Source: Spirometra erinaceieuropaei
Lineage: Eukaryota > Platyhelminthes > Cestoda > Diphyllobothriidea > Diphyllobothriidae
DNA length: 64,000 bases
NCBI GenBank assembly: GCA_902702965.1
Contig: CACRXP010000048.1
Coordinates: 774,994 to 838,993, forward strand
Direction of reading: 5' to 3'
Positions 24,236-36,020 of this stretch are shown one piece after another. Numbering within the stretch: the stretch's first letter is position 1; the number at the start of each line of letters is the position of its first letter. Under the pieces are notes generated by a model that searched no databases, was not told the origin of the DNA, and saw only the letters and a program-made list of their open reading frames with translations. Position numbers and translations under genes: made by a program.

Positions 24236-24821
24236 TTTGGCCATATAATGGATTGAAAAATGTATCTGTCAAGTTGTGCCATGTTGTCAACCTTATATCC
24301 AACTACAGCAAACACATACGTATAACACCATCAAATATCAATGAAAATAATGCATGCCACTTAAGCAGTCATTTTTGCTGGGTATGATTTCTACAGGAGA
24401 TTGAGAAGAAGTAAATGAAAATTCGAATTGAAAAAAATTCAAGTATAATATGTTATAGGATAATACTGCAATATATTCAGCATTGCAAATTCACCTTGGT
24501 AAATGTTTCTAATCCAAACTGCATTTCAATTTAGACCAGCATTTTATGAGGATAGTCGCTCACTGTACTGCATTGGTGCATGATTGCACACATTCGTATG
24601 GTTTGCAGGCAAATGCGTGCTTTTTAAATAAAGTTCGCCACCCCAAGGTTCACGTGTCTTGTCGCAATTTTTTTTAATTAGCAGAAAAACTAAAGAAGCT
24701 CGTTATATTGCTCTACATGAATCAAAATTGATTCCATTATTATTCTTTATTTTTCTGCCCAACACAGAATTCTCTGCATTTACGAAATTTGTGATTTTGT
24801 TTTGATTTTAACAGATCGTGA

Positions 24822-25070
24822 AATGTCCACACACATTTTTCGTACTTGTCCGCCTAGTAATTTTTCTCGTGGATTACGCAACATAGATCAAGAAGACAGC
24901 ATGTGAGATTAATTCCGTTTTTACAGTTTACGCAGACAATTTAGAATAACTTATTGAACGCAATTAAACCGTGGCAAAAAGGGGATAAAAACTAACTGTA
25001 ACATTTATGCATAAAGCTAATATAATAAACCAATCAGAAAAAGCATACAACACCAATTCAAATGACTGAA
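24822..25070 (+). other. 248-bp segment present only in copy A
   Basis: Copy B reads from 'gatcgtgaaa' straight into 'aggtatcaaac' at 57594-57610. Copy A has 248 extra bases, with 'tgaaa' at both edges. Whether this is an insertion in A or a microhomology deletion in B is not clear. The segment itself resembles no recognised element. Confidence 0.7.
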
Positions 25071-25935
25071 AAGGTCTCAAACGTGAAGATTGTACACGTG
25101 CAGGCAGGTAAGCAGAAATGGCGTCAGATTACCTTTTCTAGAGTCCAAACGCCGAGCGGTTGTCAGAACTTAGTCAGCTTACCGAAGGCGGGGGAGGGTG
25201 GGGTGGTGGGCACGACCGAACCCGCATCTGAACGCATCACAACGTGCCGTGATTGACAACAAACCGGTTAACGAAACTTTCGAAGAGCAATTACAACAAT
25301 TGAAAGAAAATAGAATGCTGGGCAGCCATGCACGTGACCTGCTTCCCGGCGGCAGAGAACTGTCAGCGCACACTACGCTACAAGTTTTATGGCTTGTTGA
25401 ATCATGGCATACAAGATGCACACACACGCAATAACACACGAACGCGCCCAAAGTCTCTGAGCAAATCGCATAGCCAGTATTTGCTTCTATGCGCATACTT
25501 TTTGCGTGTGTGATATTTTTACATAAATGAATACTGACGTACAAAAAGATAGTTTATCCGCCATCGACAAGCATGACCTGCAGTTGTTTTATTGTACTGC
25601 TTACGCTGATTCAGCAAATGCGGCTAACATTGGCCTGTCGGAAGGTCATGGAGACGTGTAGGTTATATTACTGCGAATCTTTCCTAAACACTATCCACCA
25701 TTGTTCCATATTATTTATTTTAGTCTCTGGTTCACCTGTGAGCGAAATTCTATCGCAATCTAGATTTATATGCATGCTGGACTATGCACTGCAGCAGTGT
25801 AAAATGTAACGAAATTTTTTGCCATTGCATGAACTTTCGTGCAATAAGAGTGCACTGACAGTGTAGTGCTGGATAGCCAGTATTTGATTGGAAAAAGAAC
25901 CCGTAGATATTTCATTTACATTTAATTTTGATGAG
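25071..25935. other. No recognisable gene (copy A; partner 57601-58540)
   Basis: A GC-richer start (25120-25410) is followed by a short CA-rich tract near 25418-25440, which is longer in copy B (58021-58047). Copy B has two extra inserts of about 35 bp (57656-57692 and 57920-57955). The minus-strand 121-codon frame at 25179-25544 is not preserved in copy B. Confidence 0.4.
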
Positions 25936-26782
25936 ATTAGCTTTCAGTGAGTGACTGATTTCATGAAATGTTGGCTGAAGTTCTGATATTCTCAATTTCT
26001 AAAATTCAGATTAGAAAGGTGTTTTTGGCGTTGCTGTAAAACTGCTTATCATCCAGCACAATACACTTGTATGAGCGACACAGACGGATAGCGTCTTTAG
26101 AATGCACTTGTTTCATCTTTCTGTTGAAACCGTAGTCGGCAAATAGTGGCTGCTTAATAGCGTGCATATTCCATTGATTGTCATCGGTATACATTTACAT
26201 ATATTTTATAGATGTCATACACAAGTATGTGCTTTTTACTCGAGACGTAGAAATCCACGGTCTATTCACATATTTTACCCGACGAATGTGGATAGTAAGG
26301 TTTTGAACAATCTTTCCACAACCCATTAATTTTCGAACCTGTTTGGATATTGCATTAGCGTTTGCCGGTTTTTAATGTGAAAAGCGCATTCCTTCCTCGT
26401 AAAGAAATTGAACTATTCATCTTTGCCTTTAAGGATATAGTATATAGAGTTTATTAAATTTCGCAGTGAATGCAGACTATGTTGCCCATTTTTAAGGAAC
26501 ATTTGTAAACGCACATGTATGGCTCTGTATGCGTACCCGTTGCACGGGATTAAAACGCTGATATCAAAACGTTTATTTAAACCAAAATTTCCTATATTGC
26601 AGGGTATATAATTCCTGTAATGTATTCTTGATTGAATATGACTGTTAAAATGAATGTAAAAACGCGTGCACACGACGTGGTGATTGTTGCGGAGTTTGAA
26701 TTCTGCGAGAGGCTGAAAAGACGTAAATTCAAAATCCAAAATTTTGAAGAGTCTGAAAGACTACAGAATTATACGGCAGGTT

Positions 26783-27051
26783 CAGTTGAATTCAGTTCAG
26801 TTTATTTGAGGGAAATATAGGTGTTAAACCTTTGAACTCCCTATTTGTTACAAGAAGGCGAACAATAAAAAAATTTGAAAATTGAAACATCAAACGGCTA
26901 CAGAGTTTCTTCAGATTGACAACGTTTTGTAAGCCAGACAGATAAGCCAATTGTTCCAAGAGTTAAAAACATTAACGTTACTAAATGTGCTGTACAGTAG
27001 TCTGTCTAGGGATAGTTGGTGCTATCTCAGTTTCGGAGGGAGACGAATTGA
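26783..27051. other. ~270-bp insert present only in copy A
   Basis: Copy B goes from 'acggcaagtt' directly to 'aaacaacattaactc' (59431-59450). Copy A has about 270 bp more. The insert starts with overlapping 'ttcagtt' repeats and contains an A-rich 'aataaaaaaatttgaaaa' stretch. It may be a retroposed fragment, but no family is recognised. Confidence 0.6.
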
Positions 27052-27069
27052 ATGCCAACAACATTACCA

Positions 27070-27245
27070 CATCGATAAAGACAGAAATGTTTATTTCTGG
27101 CTTATTAGCCGTCGGTCAGCCAGTCGTACCCGACCACGAAGTTAGGAACATCCGGGGCTCCAACACGCGAACTGTTAGTTAGAATTCCACGCCTCCAACC
27201 ACTGGGCCACGAGCACGTTGCCTTGTCGGTTTCGGTGGGAAATAT
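27070..27245 (-). mobile_element. tRNA-derived SINE, reverse copy (copy A)
   Basis: Read on the minus strand it has a tRNA-like head. An RNA polymerase III A box, 'tggcccagtgg', fits the consensus exactly at 27199-27209. A weaker B box lies about 35 bp further on, followed by the family body 'cgacggctaataagccag'. It faces the SINE at 27293 head to head with about 50 bp between, forming a large inverted repeat. Confidence 0.75.
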
Positions 27246-27292
27246 GAAGTGGTGCCGTGCGATCGGTGACCGCCCCCTACCATTGCATAATG

Positions 27293-27585
27293 TGTATCGA
27301 AACCGACAAGGCCACAGGCTCGTTTCCCAGCGGTTAGAGGCGTGGACTTCAAATAAACAGGTCGTGAGTTCGAGTCTCAAGACGTTCACAATTCTGGGTT
27401 GGGTATGACTGGTTGACGACGGCTAATAAGCCAAAATGGCCATTCTAGTCTTTTTTGCCTTTGTCTGTGATGTCATTCTGTCTATATCATGCAACGCTGT
27501 GCGGCTGCTGGTTCGAGTCGGGAGAGAGCACATAAGGCACAACGGAAACGAGTGAGTTCCGTATGAACGATCAGTGAGCGCCCGC
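27293..27585 (+). mobile_element. tRNA-derived SINE, forward copy (copy A)
   Basis: The head has an A-box-like 'tttcccagcgg' (27323-27333) and a B box, 'gttcgagtc' (27368-27376), spaced as in a tRNA. A body of about 200 bp follows: 'gacgacggctaataagcc', 'tggccattctagtc', 'gtgcggctgctggtt', 'aaggcacaacgg'. The anticodon-arm region is not that of a functional tRNA, and several related copies nearby support a SINE rather than a tRNA gene. Confidence 0.8.
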
Positions 27586-28117
27586 TACAATTTTAACCCC
27601 ACCTTAATAATCCTTCATGATTTAAAACACCTTTTAGCCTTTTAGACTTTCGGCCGAAATTTCATCAAGTCGGTCGCTCACTCACTCTATGGAAATATTT
27701 TGCATATTTCGGAATTATGCGAAAGCTTACCTTGATAATTATTGTGGTTTGCTTGTGCTCCCACGTACACATACATTGGCCACGCCTAAATTTCAAAGCA
27801 TTAAGGGAAAAGGAGTAATTTTTTCGTCAAGCATACTTCGGAATTATGTGCAGTTGGCAGGTTACCCCATAAAATATAAATAGAATTTCCCACATGCGTT
27901 TCTGTTTCCAGAATAGTCATAAATTGGTGTTTTACGACCGAGTATCATGCAGCGTTTATCTATATCAATTTTATTACCCCAAAATGCGGGCTTTCGGACA
28001 AAGTTTTTTCCGGTTTCATGCAAATGCGACACTCCATAACAAATGAATACGTGAAAAGGAGATATTTTCCCCAAAAATAATTATGTTATATTACATACGA
28101 AATATGTATATATATAT

Positions 28118-28436
28118 AATGGTAGGGAGCGCTCACCGATCGTTCATATGGAACTCACTCGTTCCGTTGTGCCTTACGGGCTCTCTCTCGAGCCCAACCA
28201 GCAGCCGCACAGCGTTGCATGATATAGACAGAATGACATCACAGACAAAGGCAAAAAAGACTAGAATGGCCATTTTGGCTTATTAGCCGTCTTCAACCAG
28301 TCATACCCAACCCCGAATTGTGAACGTCTTGAGACTCGAACTCACGACCTGTTTATTTGAAGTCCACGCCTCTATCTACCGGGCCACGTGCTCGTTGCTT
28401 TGTCGGTTTTCGATCGGGAATATACAGTGGTAGGGG
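28118..28436 (-). mobile_element. tRNA-derived SINE, reverse full-length-like copy (copy A)
   Basis: On the minus strand the order is tRNA-like head (B box 'gttcgagtc' near 28337-28345, A box region near 28380) followed by the complete body, ending in 'cggaacgagtgagttcc' and 'atgaacgatcggtgagcgc'. At about 300 bp it is the best full-length example in the window. Confidence 0.75.
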
Positions 28437-28650
28437 TGTTCCAAACTTCGGGGTTGGATATGGCTGGCTGACGACGGCTACTAAGCCAGAAATGGCCATT
28501 CCAGTCTCCCTTGTCTTTGTCGGTTATGCCATTCTGCCTATGTATCCTGCGCCGCTGTGCGGCTGCTGGTTGGGCTCGAGAGAGAGCCCGTAAGGCACAA
28601 CGGAACGAGTGAGTTCCGTATGAACGATCGGTGAGCGCCACCTAACATTG
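28437..28650 (+). mobile_element. SINE body without tRNA head (copy A)
   Basis: Begins after the B-box region at 'aacttcggggttgg' and carries the body through 'gtgagcgccacctaac'. It directly precedes another SINE head, giving a body-to-head arrangement. Confidence 0.7.
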
Positions 28651-28662
28651 TATATTCCCGAT

Positions 28663-28860
28663 CGAAAACCGACAGGGCAACGGGCTCGTGGCCCGTTGGT
28701 TAGAGGCGTGGACTTCTAAACCAACAGATCGCGAGTTCGGGGCTCGGGTGCTCCACACTTTGGGCTTGGGCATGGCTGGCTGACGACGGCTAATAAGCCA
28801 GAAATGGCCATTCTAGTCTCCCTTGTCTTTGTCGGTTATGCCATTTTGCCTATGTATACA
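28663..28860 (+). mobile_element. tRNA-derived SINE, 3'-truncated copy (copy A)
   Basis: The head has 'tggcccgttgg' (28689-28699, A-box-like) and 'gttcggggc' (about 28735, B-box-like). The body continues to 'atgccattttgcctatgtat' and then stops in the AT microsatellite. Confidence 0.7.
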
Positions 28861-28876
28861 TATATATATATATATA

Positions 28877-29974
28877 TATAGTCCTTGGCTCCGTCGATGG
28901 AACACTATGGTTTTTATCAATTTTTTGATGGATCAAAGAGAATGAATCGGTTTTCAAAACGTTTCAAATTTTCAAATACTTTTTTACACGACTGTCCCTT
29001 ACAGTTGCGTTTGTTGGTCACCAATCGACAAGATTTATATATGCTGTGTGCAGAAAACCATATATTTCTCTACGGTAGTGTAAGAAATGAATGGAGATTA
29101 AAAACACTTATCAGTGTATGTGAGCCATATTTGTAACTTTAAAAGCCAATTTGGTAGAAACAGCTACATGGGGTTTTTATAAATGGACAATTCGCTATAT
29201 TAAAAAATCACTATTTTGAAAACTCCGTATAGCCAAATTATATCCTTATTTTGAATACAAAATTTTAAGCAGACGAAAGTTCATACCAAATGAACAAAGT
29301 AGGTAATATCATAATTTATGCTTTGCACCAAATATCGTTACATTTTACAAGTCATCAACATCCACTAGTCAAATGCATGCTGTATAAGTAGTCGTTCTAT
29401 ACAGAGTATAGGCTTTTTCTGCTGGAAATAGTAATTTATTAGAATATTACGCTGCACGATGACCAATTTTCGAAAATTAATGGCATTTCAGAATTTCCGT
29501 CGAAGTTTATAGAGTTGGCCCACCTACTGCACATCTGTCGCATTTTCGCCTACTCAAAACGAATATGAACGTTTATTTGTTTTATAATTAAACAGTATTT
29601 TAACATTTAACAAGCATACCTAAATTGACTTCTACATGTAACTTTCTTATGTCGGCTTAATAAACCTGGCCACTCTGTCCACGTAACGAAGGGAACGTCT
29701 TTATTTCCGATATCTTACTGAATAGAATGCATGCGACTCCCGAATTTTCAGAAGACCTTCCGTACACAGACAACAGCAAAACACAATTCCGAATGATTAT
29801 TCAGCCTCACCCAGTACTTCGTGCATGCTTCATTATAAATAACACTGAAGGAGCCGCAATCGTAAGACTTGAATGTACTCTTATTTTTTCACGCATTGAC
29901 TGCAACGTTCTTCTGAAGGTAAACACTTTTAATTTGATTCGTATTTCTTTATGCCTATCATATGCTATTTTATC
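28877..29974. other. No recognisable gene; inverted-repeat-type arm at 29455-29535
   Basis: The 83-codon frame at 28885-29136 has no recognisable domain. Its copy B partner (63247-63490) also stays open for a while, which is not enough to call a gene. An arm of the inverted-repeat family ('ggcatttcagaatttccg', 'gagttggcccacctactgc') lies at 29455-29535. Beyond 29558 there is no copy B sequence for comparison. Confidence 0.4.
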
Positions 29975-30232
29975 NNNNNNNNNNNNNNNNNNNNNNNNNN
30001 NNNNNNNNNNNNNNNNNNNNNNNNNNNNNNNNNNNNNNNNNNNNNNNNNNNNNNNNNNNNNNNNNNNNNNNNNNNNNNNNNNNNNNNNNNNNNNNNNNNN
30101 NNNNNNNNNNNNNNNNNNNNNNNNNNNNNNNNNNNNNNNNNNNNNNNNNNNNNNNNNNNNNNNNNNNNNNNNNNNNNNNNNNNNNNNNNNNNNNNNNNNN
30201 NNNNNNNNNNNNNNNNNNNNNNNNNNNNNNNN
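29975..30232. other. Assembly gap (258 N)
   Basis: An uninterrupted run of N lies exactly where copy A would join copy B. The true junction, including the copy B counterpart of positions 1-281, is not visible. Long open frames that appear to cross it are artefacts of translating N. Confidence 1.
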
Positions 30233-30890
30233 ACTGGCAAATTATTAAAAATTACTGTTAATCTCCCTTTTTGGCGCAAATCGTCTCACGTCGCTCAGCC
30301 AGTCTGTGGACTTGGCATGCAGCACTTTCGAAAGTCTTTGTTGTTTGTGTGCGCAATGCGCTAGTAGGTATCTCATGAAGCTAGGCTATATTTGCAGGTC
30401 GAATTCAGCTGTTTCCATGGGATATGATCTACAGAGCAGCTTCTCAGACATTCCACGCATGTTGCATGTAAATGACATCCTGTTTGTCAGGAAGAAGTTT
30501 TGACATCAATTCCGCTTCTCTGTCCTTGCGATTTGCACTTTATCTAAAAATGGGACGGCGGCTGTTCGACGCTGACCGACATGATCATCAGCACCGTCTG
30601 AACGAAAGTTTAATTGACTCTGTTCGCATTGACAAATATCGCTGTCGTTTATTCTTTTCTGTAAAATTTAAAGCAGCATGCCAAATTTGCAGAAGGGCGA
30701 ATTACTAGCAGTAACCGTCATTCCTCCTTTTTGCCGCAAATCGTCTCATCCTATTGTCTCATTATCTTCAAACGATAATGTATTTTTAAATTCTGGACAC
30801 AACCGGTTCATTCACTCAGTAAGCCAATATTTTGTTACAATTTGCCGTGTGCATAGTCTGTCTGCTGAATAATTAAACAGGCAGCACAAT
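30233..30890 (+). repeat. Copy B counterpart of the ~460-bp tandem pair (partial)
   Basis: This matches 282-930. Only the end of the first unit and the whole second unit are visible, because the gap removes the rest. Confidence 0.75.
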
Positions 30891-31164
30891 TTATTTAGCT
30901 GGGACGTTTAGTTAAAATTTTAAGAAGCAAATGTAATCAATGAGAAGGTTAAGTAATTTATTCATCGTCATGCCCACTTGTACAGTTTACATTTGAGTCC
31001 AAACGTGCGTCGTATCTGAATTATATGACAATTCCCAAGAGTCAAATTTGCGATAGTACAGATCAAAGTTATTACCGCTGTTATGTAAGTTCAGCGTAAA
31101 CACTTAAACAAACATTTGCAGATTATTCTGCCATGTTATCGATTTATGTATAGGTCTGTTGGTG

Positions 31165-31965
31165 AATAACTGAAGGTGAACATTAAATGAACGATTTCAT
31201 AAAATCGTGGCTTGAATTTTAAAATGCGTTTCACTTCAGTAAGTATTAGTTAGGTTGTATTGCAAATTGATTGTCATGGCGCATAATTCAATAGTATTTC
31301 AGACTGCTCAAAATGTTAACTTTTCAATGTACGTCATGTAAACTTCCCACAGAAACAAAACGCGGGAAAATGCAATGTAGGTTTAAGCATCCTTCTCCAT
31401 TTATTTTTTGATGGTCGTATAAATGCAAACATACTTTGCAGATATATGGCAGAATAATATTCTTTCATTTACTCGTTTGGTAGAAAATGCAATCGTATCC
31501 GCATTGAATGCCCTGCGATGAGTGATCCTCCGCAAATTTCTATGAACTATAATGTAATGGCTGCTTAGAGTCACACAAATTCGGGAATTAAGAAACTTCT
31601 GAAACCTTAATATGCTAATTTTGCGATGTACAATGTAAATTCAATGTTAATTAATGCCGAACGAGAAAAATCTCACATTTCTGAGATATTTTCTGTAAAA
31701 TATATTTGGATTGTATAAGATGATCGAAAATCAGTGTAAACATGCGCGCGTAAAGGTAGCCTTTTTACTGGGTGTGGTTTTTTCAAGAGGTTAAAACGAA
31801 GTATATTCAAAAGCCTACATCTTGGAGAGTCCAGAATACTTTAGGATTCTGCCGTTGGATAGTCAATAATTAAACCCTACCTAATTAATCCTTCCTAATC
31901 AAAAACACATTTCAGAAGTTCGGCAAACATTTCTTTGGTTCTGTTGAGCAAAGTAAGTTTACTAA
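31165..31965. repeat. Inverted-repeat-bounded element, copy B partner of 1205-2030
   Basis: Both arms are retained (left arm near 31178-31320, right arm near 31830-31960). The interior has a deletion of about 15-20 bp and scattered substitutions relative to copy A. The insertion therefore predates the 30-kb duplication. Confidence 0.6.
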
Positions 31966-32809
31966 AATTTATTCACCTGAACATGATAATTAATAGTAAA
32001 AAATCACACCTATAAGTTTACAGTGGTATCGGAAGTTTAATTAACTGCAATGGACTAATTATTTGTCCGTTGACAAATATGAAGCGTTTCCTTTTTAGAT
32101 CGGCAGGTATCCATTTTGTCTCTAGATCGTGGCTCTACTTTGGTACACACAGGGCACGCAAGCTGATAGGTCAGTTTTGCGGACATCAGTACTTCAGGTT
32201 AATTTGATGCAAAAGCTTTAAGATAATGTTTGATAATCCAAGGCGTAGTGAGAGCATGTACTTCAACCATATATAAAAAGGTGCTTGCTAGTGTGTGCAA
32301 TGTCACAGCTTCAGACTCGTAACGAAAATAAATTTCGGTTGTCCGAGTGCACACATAGCTGCTCCTAATAAAGTACTTACTGAAGTTAACCACCGACGAT
32401 GCTGACGTTACATGTTGCATGCGTGGAATCATGTCTACTCAAGTCAACCATATCTCAATGTGATTTCAACATTTTCTTCAAGTACAGATTAATGCCATTT
32501 GAAGATTAGGTTTAGAGAATAAGTATTTGCTCAGACTCAACGGACGGTCTTGTCGGTAGAAAAAAAAACGCAATGTTACGCTATGATTAGGGTTATGTTC
32601 TAATCTGTGTTTCACCATTGGCGATGTTGCATATGAGAACTTGAACCAGTCTCTGCTGGATTTTCGCTCTCTGGATAAGCTGGCAGTTTTTAAGGATGAG
32701 TATGTATCACAGGGACTACCGTACCATGGACTCAATGGCACAGTCGATGCCAACTATGAGGTGCTTTAGCACATCCAATCCATTCAACCTGGAGAAATAA
32801 TTTATGAAT

Positions 32810-35800
32810 TAAAGTACAGTGAGTGCCCGATATCATGAAATGTTGGCTGAAATTCTGAAATGCGTTTTCGATTAGGAAGAATTACTTGGTCGCGGTTGTA
32901 AAACTGATTATCCTAAGGCATATTCTTATAACATTTCGGACTTTGCAGGATGTCGGCTTTTAAATCCACTTGTTTTTAATGTCCTGTAGAAAGCGTGCTC
33001 GGTAAAAAATGACCACATCACTAGCATGCTTTTTCCTATTGATGTTTGATGGTCTTGCAAATTTAAATATATTTTATAGAAACCATAAACAAAATATGCT
33101 TTCTTTAAACAGTCAATAGACAATCACGTCTTCCTTATATTTTTTCCCCGGTATGAATTGAAAACAAGCATGTACAACAAAATTTATTGGGGCCAATAAA
33201 TTTCGTGACGGCTTATCAACTGCAGCCCGACTCTGCATAAAATTGCTATCGAATGAAAGCGCACAGCACTAGGAATTTTTACAGAATAACAGTGCATAAG
33301 AGCAAAGACAAGGTTCAAGTCAATGAAAAATCAGATAAGACGTCCACATAAGCGGCATATAGGAATAAGGGAAGACGAAATGTTAACAACAAATCACAGT
33401 CAGGGGAAATTAGAGGCGTGAGATTACCAGGGCAATTGCAGATTGATCACGTGATATAACTGCTTGCACAGGTCTGGTTTCTACCTCCGTATGTAAGCTG
33501 CTTCCAAATAACGCAAGGTTCGAGTTGTATGCGCTCCGACAAGAATTCGAAAAGATGCTCTCGTGTTGACAACATGATCGTTATCTAACAGATGTTTTGT
33601 TATAGACGAATGGGGGTTTTGTTTTCCTGTTTTCTTAAAGTTACAACAAAATCTTACGTCCAACTTGCAGTTGCGCTAATACTAAGGATCTAATATTCAC
33701 ATATCTTAAGCCTTCCATACAAGAAAATTAGACATTTACTTACGTTATTAAAGAAATCTCGGATAGGTTTCCTTACATTTTAATATGAACATAGATCACG
33801 TCGTGCTATTCAAGAGCAGTGTTTTTGAATGGACAGATATGCCTCCGTATGAATAAACATTTTATAAATCTGGAAACGATTTAAAATGCATTCTAGTACG
33901 AATGAAGTCAGATAGCATCTCATAAATGCTCCTGTATCTGGGACCAAATGTGTTTTCAGTGGTTGTACACAAACTATTTCTCACAGAATCCGATGAAAGC
34001 AGACTTAAGCTGATTTCGCAATCACGCCTGCCCGTTGATGAGGCGATTCCATGGGAAAGTGAACTTCATCTCATTCACTACTCCAGGCATTTTTCCTGAG
34101 TAGTCCGGTGTCCATATGCGTTGCTATAATTGGGCTAACATGATCTAATTTTTCCCGGCTGATTACTACTTACTGGTAGTCAGTATATTATAATTAGTCT
34201 TGGTGGGATCCTTCTATTATGTGAAGAAATAGGGGAGCAGTTTACGGTGGAAACAGTCCCTCCCGTCAGCTGCCTTCGCAAACCCTAGGCGTGAATAAAT
34301 AATGAAGAATTCCAAGCAAGTGTCTAAATACTTCAACTCAACCCGACATGTAATGCTTGAATGATTAATGACAATGAGAGGTCGTATGTAATTGGGTGGT
34401 TACGATACTGTATGGATAGACATATAGTAGCTTTCGAAATACCTTATATCTATCTTAAGGTAAAAGCAAACCTCCACCAAGGTATAAACCAATTATGCCG
34501 TCATTTTTACTCAACTCAGTCGTAAAGACCCACATTCGAATGACAGCATCCCAGCGTGACTGGACGATGTTGAAATTACAATTCCACCAATTAACCACTG
34601 ATACTCAGAGACATATTTCAACATTTCATGCAAGAAGGCCTACCTCCCTCGAAACTGCGCATTGCAAAATATAGTCAATTTCCAGCGTTCGTCATTGTCA
34701 ATCCAGTAAAAGCTTACAGTTCTTGATCCAAACTGTCATCGTAAACGGAGAATTCTAAGAGGGTATATAAAGAACCACTTAAACTGGCCATGTAATGCTC
34801 GAACAATTGTTGACTCCAAGGACCTAAATATTAGAAGTCGTATGCAAAGTATAGTTCGATGTTGGCACGATAAGGTAATTTGATATTGCATTTCTTGTGA
34901 TTCCATTTTCCTATCCTGTTTTTAATACAACTACTTTATTCACGAAACATATGATGCTTCTAAAAGATAAAGCGCAATTTGTACTTAACTACTTTATTTT
35001 AACTTAATTGCTTTATTATTTCTAAAGCCCTAAAGCTTTAATACAAGTGAGTTAATCTTGTTTGCATATGAGTAAAAAGCAGGAACATTAGTTTGGAAAT
35101 AGTTTAATAGTATTTTCTACGATTTCCTGAGGATAATATGGGAGATGCAAATTGCAATTAGTTGCAAAAGTTTAGTCTGACAATTACAGATATAACGGAA
35201 ATAAAAGCAACTTGCATTGTTTTAAATTTCGAAGGCATTAACGTGCAAACTTTGAGTTAACTCTTCAGAACTAAAGTTGATATTAACATTTCACCGGCAA
35301 TTCATCAGTTGCTGCCGAATAAGCGCACAATTGTTTTCTGAGAACAATCAGCAGAATCGAGCTCCTGCCAACTTACCGACGCATTTGTAATTCACCCACT
35401 AGTATGCACAACTATTTTGAAGCATATAATATGTCATACGCTTTAAACAAGATAATGCAGCAATAGAATTCGCTTTTTGACTGCCTCAGATGTCAGACTA
35501 CGAGGTGAACACTAATTTGGAGCAAGCATCGCATTGGAAACAGAAAACCGTAGGTCAGCAAATGATGTCAAATACGGTTCAGAAAATTTCACGCATAAGG
35601 CCAAATATTTCATGAGTAGAATGACTAGGTGTTAACTACGATACTGTATGACTGGGCCTTTCACAGTATTAAAAATACTGCACATTCATTGTAACGAAAA
35701 ACCCAACATTCCTTTAAGTATGCACTTATTAAGCAACCGTTGTACTAAACTCGGTCAAAATGAGTCCCATGTATTTGTCAGTACCCTAGCTTGATTGAAA

Positions 35801-36020
35801 CCTGGTAAATATCTGCTGCATGCTAGTTAAACATACAGTGTGAACAACAATCCCTTGCTAAGCAAACACACATTTTAGCATATTAGTTAACATTTCATGT
35901 ATTATGTCGCTAAAAAATCAACATTGCAAACGCTTCTTAGTAATCCTTCCTAATTGAAAACACATTCCGGAAATTCGGTCCACATTTCATGAGAACGGTC
36001 ACTCACTGTATCTCAACATC
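32810..36020. repeat. Copy B partner of the long inverted-repeat pair
   Basis: The left arm (32815-32945) and right arm (35900-36015) are both conserved. The 104-codon frame of copy A is broken here, as expected for non-coding sequence. Confidence 0.4.

Larger units (their letters stand above)
25935..27700. repeat. Inverted-repeat arms flanking a SINE-containing region (copy A)
   Basis: A left arm at 25945-26075 ('tcagtgagtgactg', 'catgaaatgttggctg', 'agattagaaagg', 'gctgtaaaactgctta') and a right arm at 27605-27690 ('tttcggccgaaatttcatc', 'cggtcgctcactcactc') face each other. The 1.6 kb between them includes the SINE pair at 27070-27585 and the copy-A-only insert at 26783-27051. The tips agree well. 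Confidence 0.5.
28108..28876. mobile_element. SINE cluster present only in copy A
   Basis: About 770 bp with three SINE pieces lie inside an AT microsatellite ('tatatata' at 28106-28118 and 28855-28880). Copy B has no counterpart and reads across the site near 63213-63240 with only a short AT-rich stretch. The cluster therefore entered copy A, or was lost from B, after the copies separated. Confidence 0.8.
282..29974 (+). repeat. Copy A of a ~30-kb direct segmental duplication
   Basis: This block matches 30233-64000 along its whole length in the same orientation. Anchors: 349 pairs with 30306, 2591 with about 32541, 6787 with 36758, 10693 with 40329, 16985 with 49809, 21365 with 54156, and 29519 with 63960. 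Sampled stretches differ by a few percent in substitutions, with many short indels. Copy A lacks the LINE and the gypsy fragment, so it shows their empty sites. It carries about 740, 485, 320 and 96 bp that copy B lacks, plus a SINE cluster of its own. No open reading frame in it resembles a known host protein. The last bases before the gap (29559-29974) have no partner in the window because copy B is cut off at 64000. Confidence 0.93.

Noticed and set aside
27293..27385. A functional tRNA gene
   Set aside because: The A and B boxes are present but the arms do not form a proper cloverleaf, and related copies with the same long body identify it as a SINE head.
29727..30364. Frames of up to 173 codons around the gap
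   Set aside because: They are mostly translated N and carry no information.
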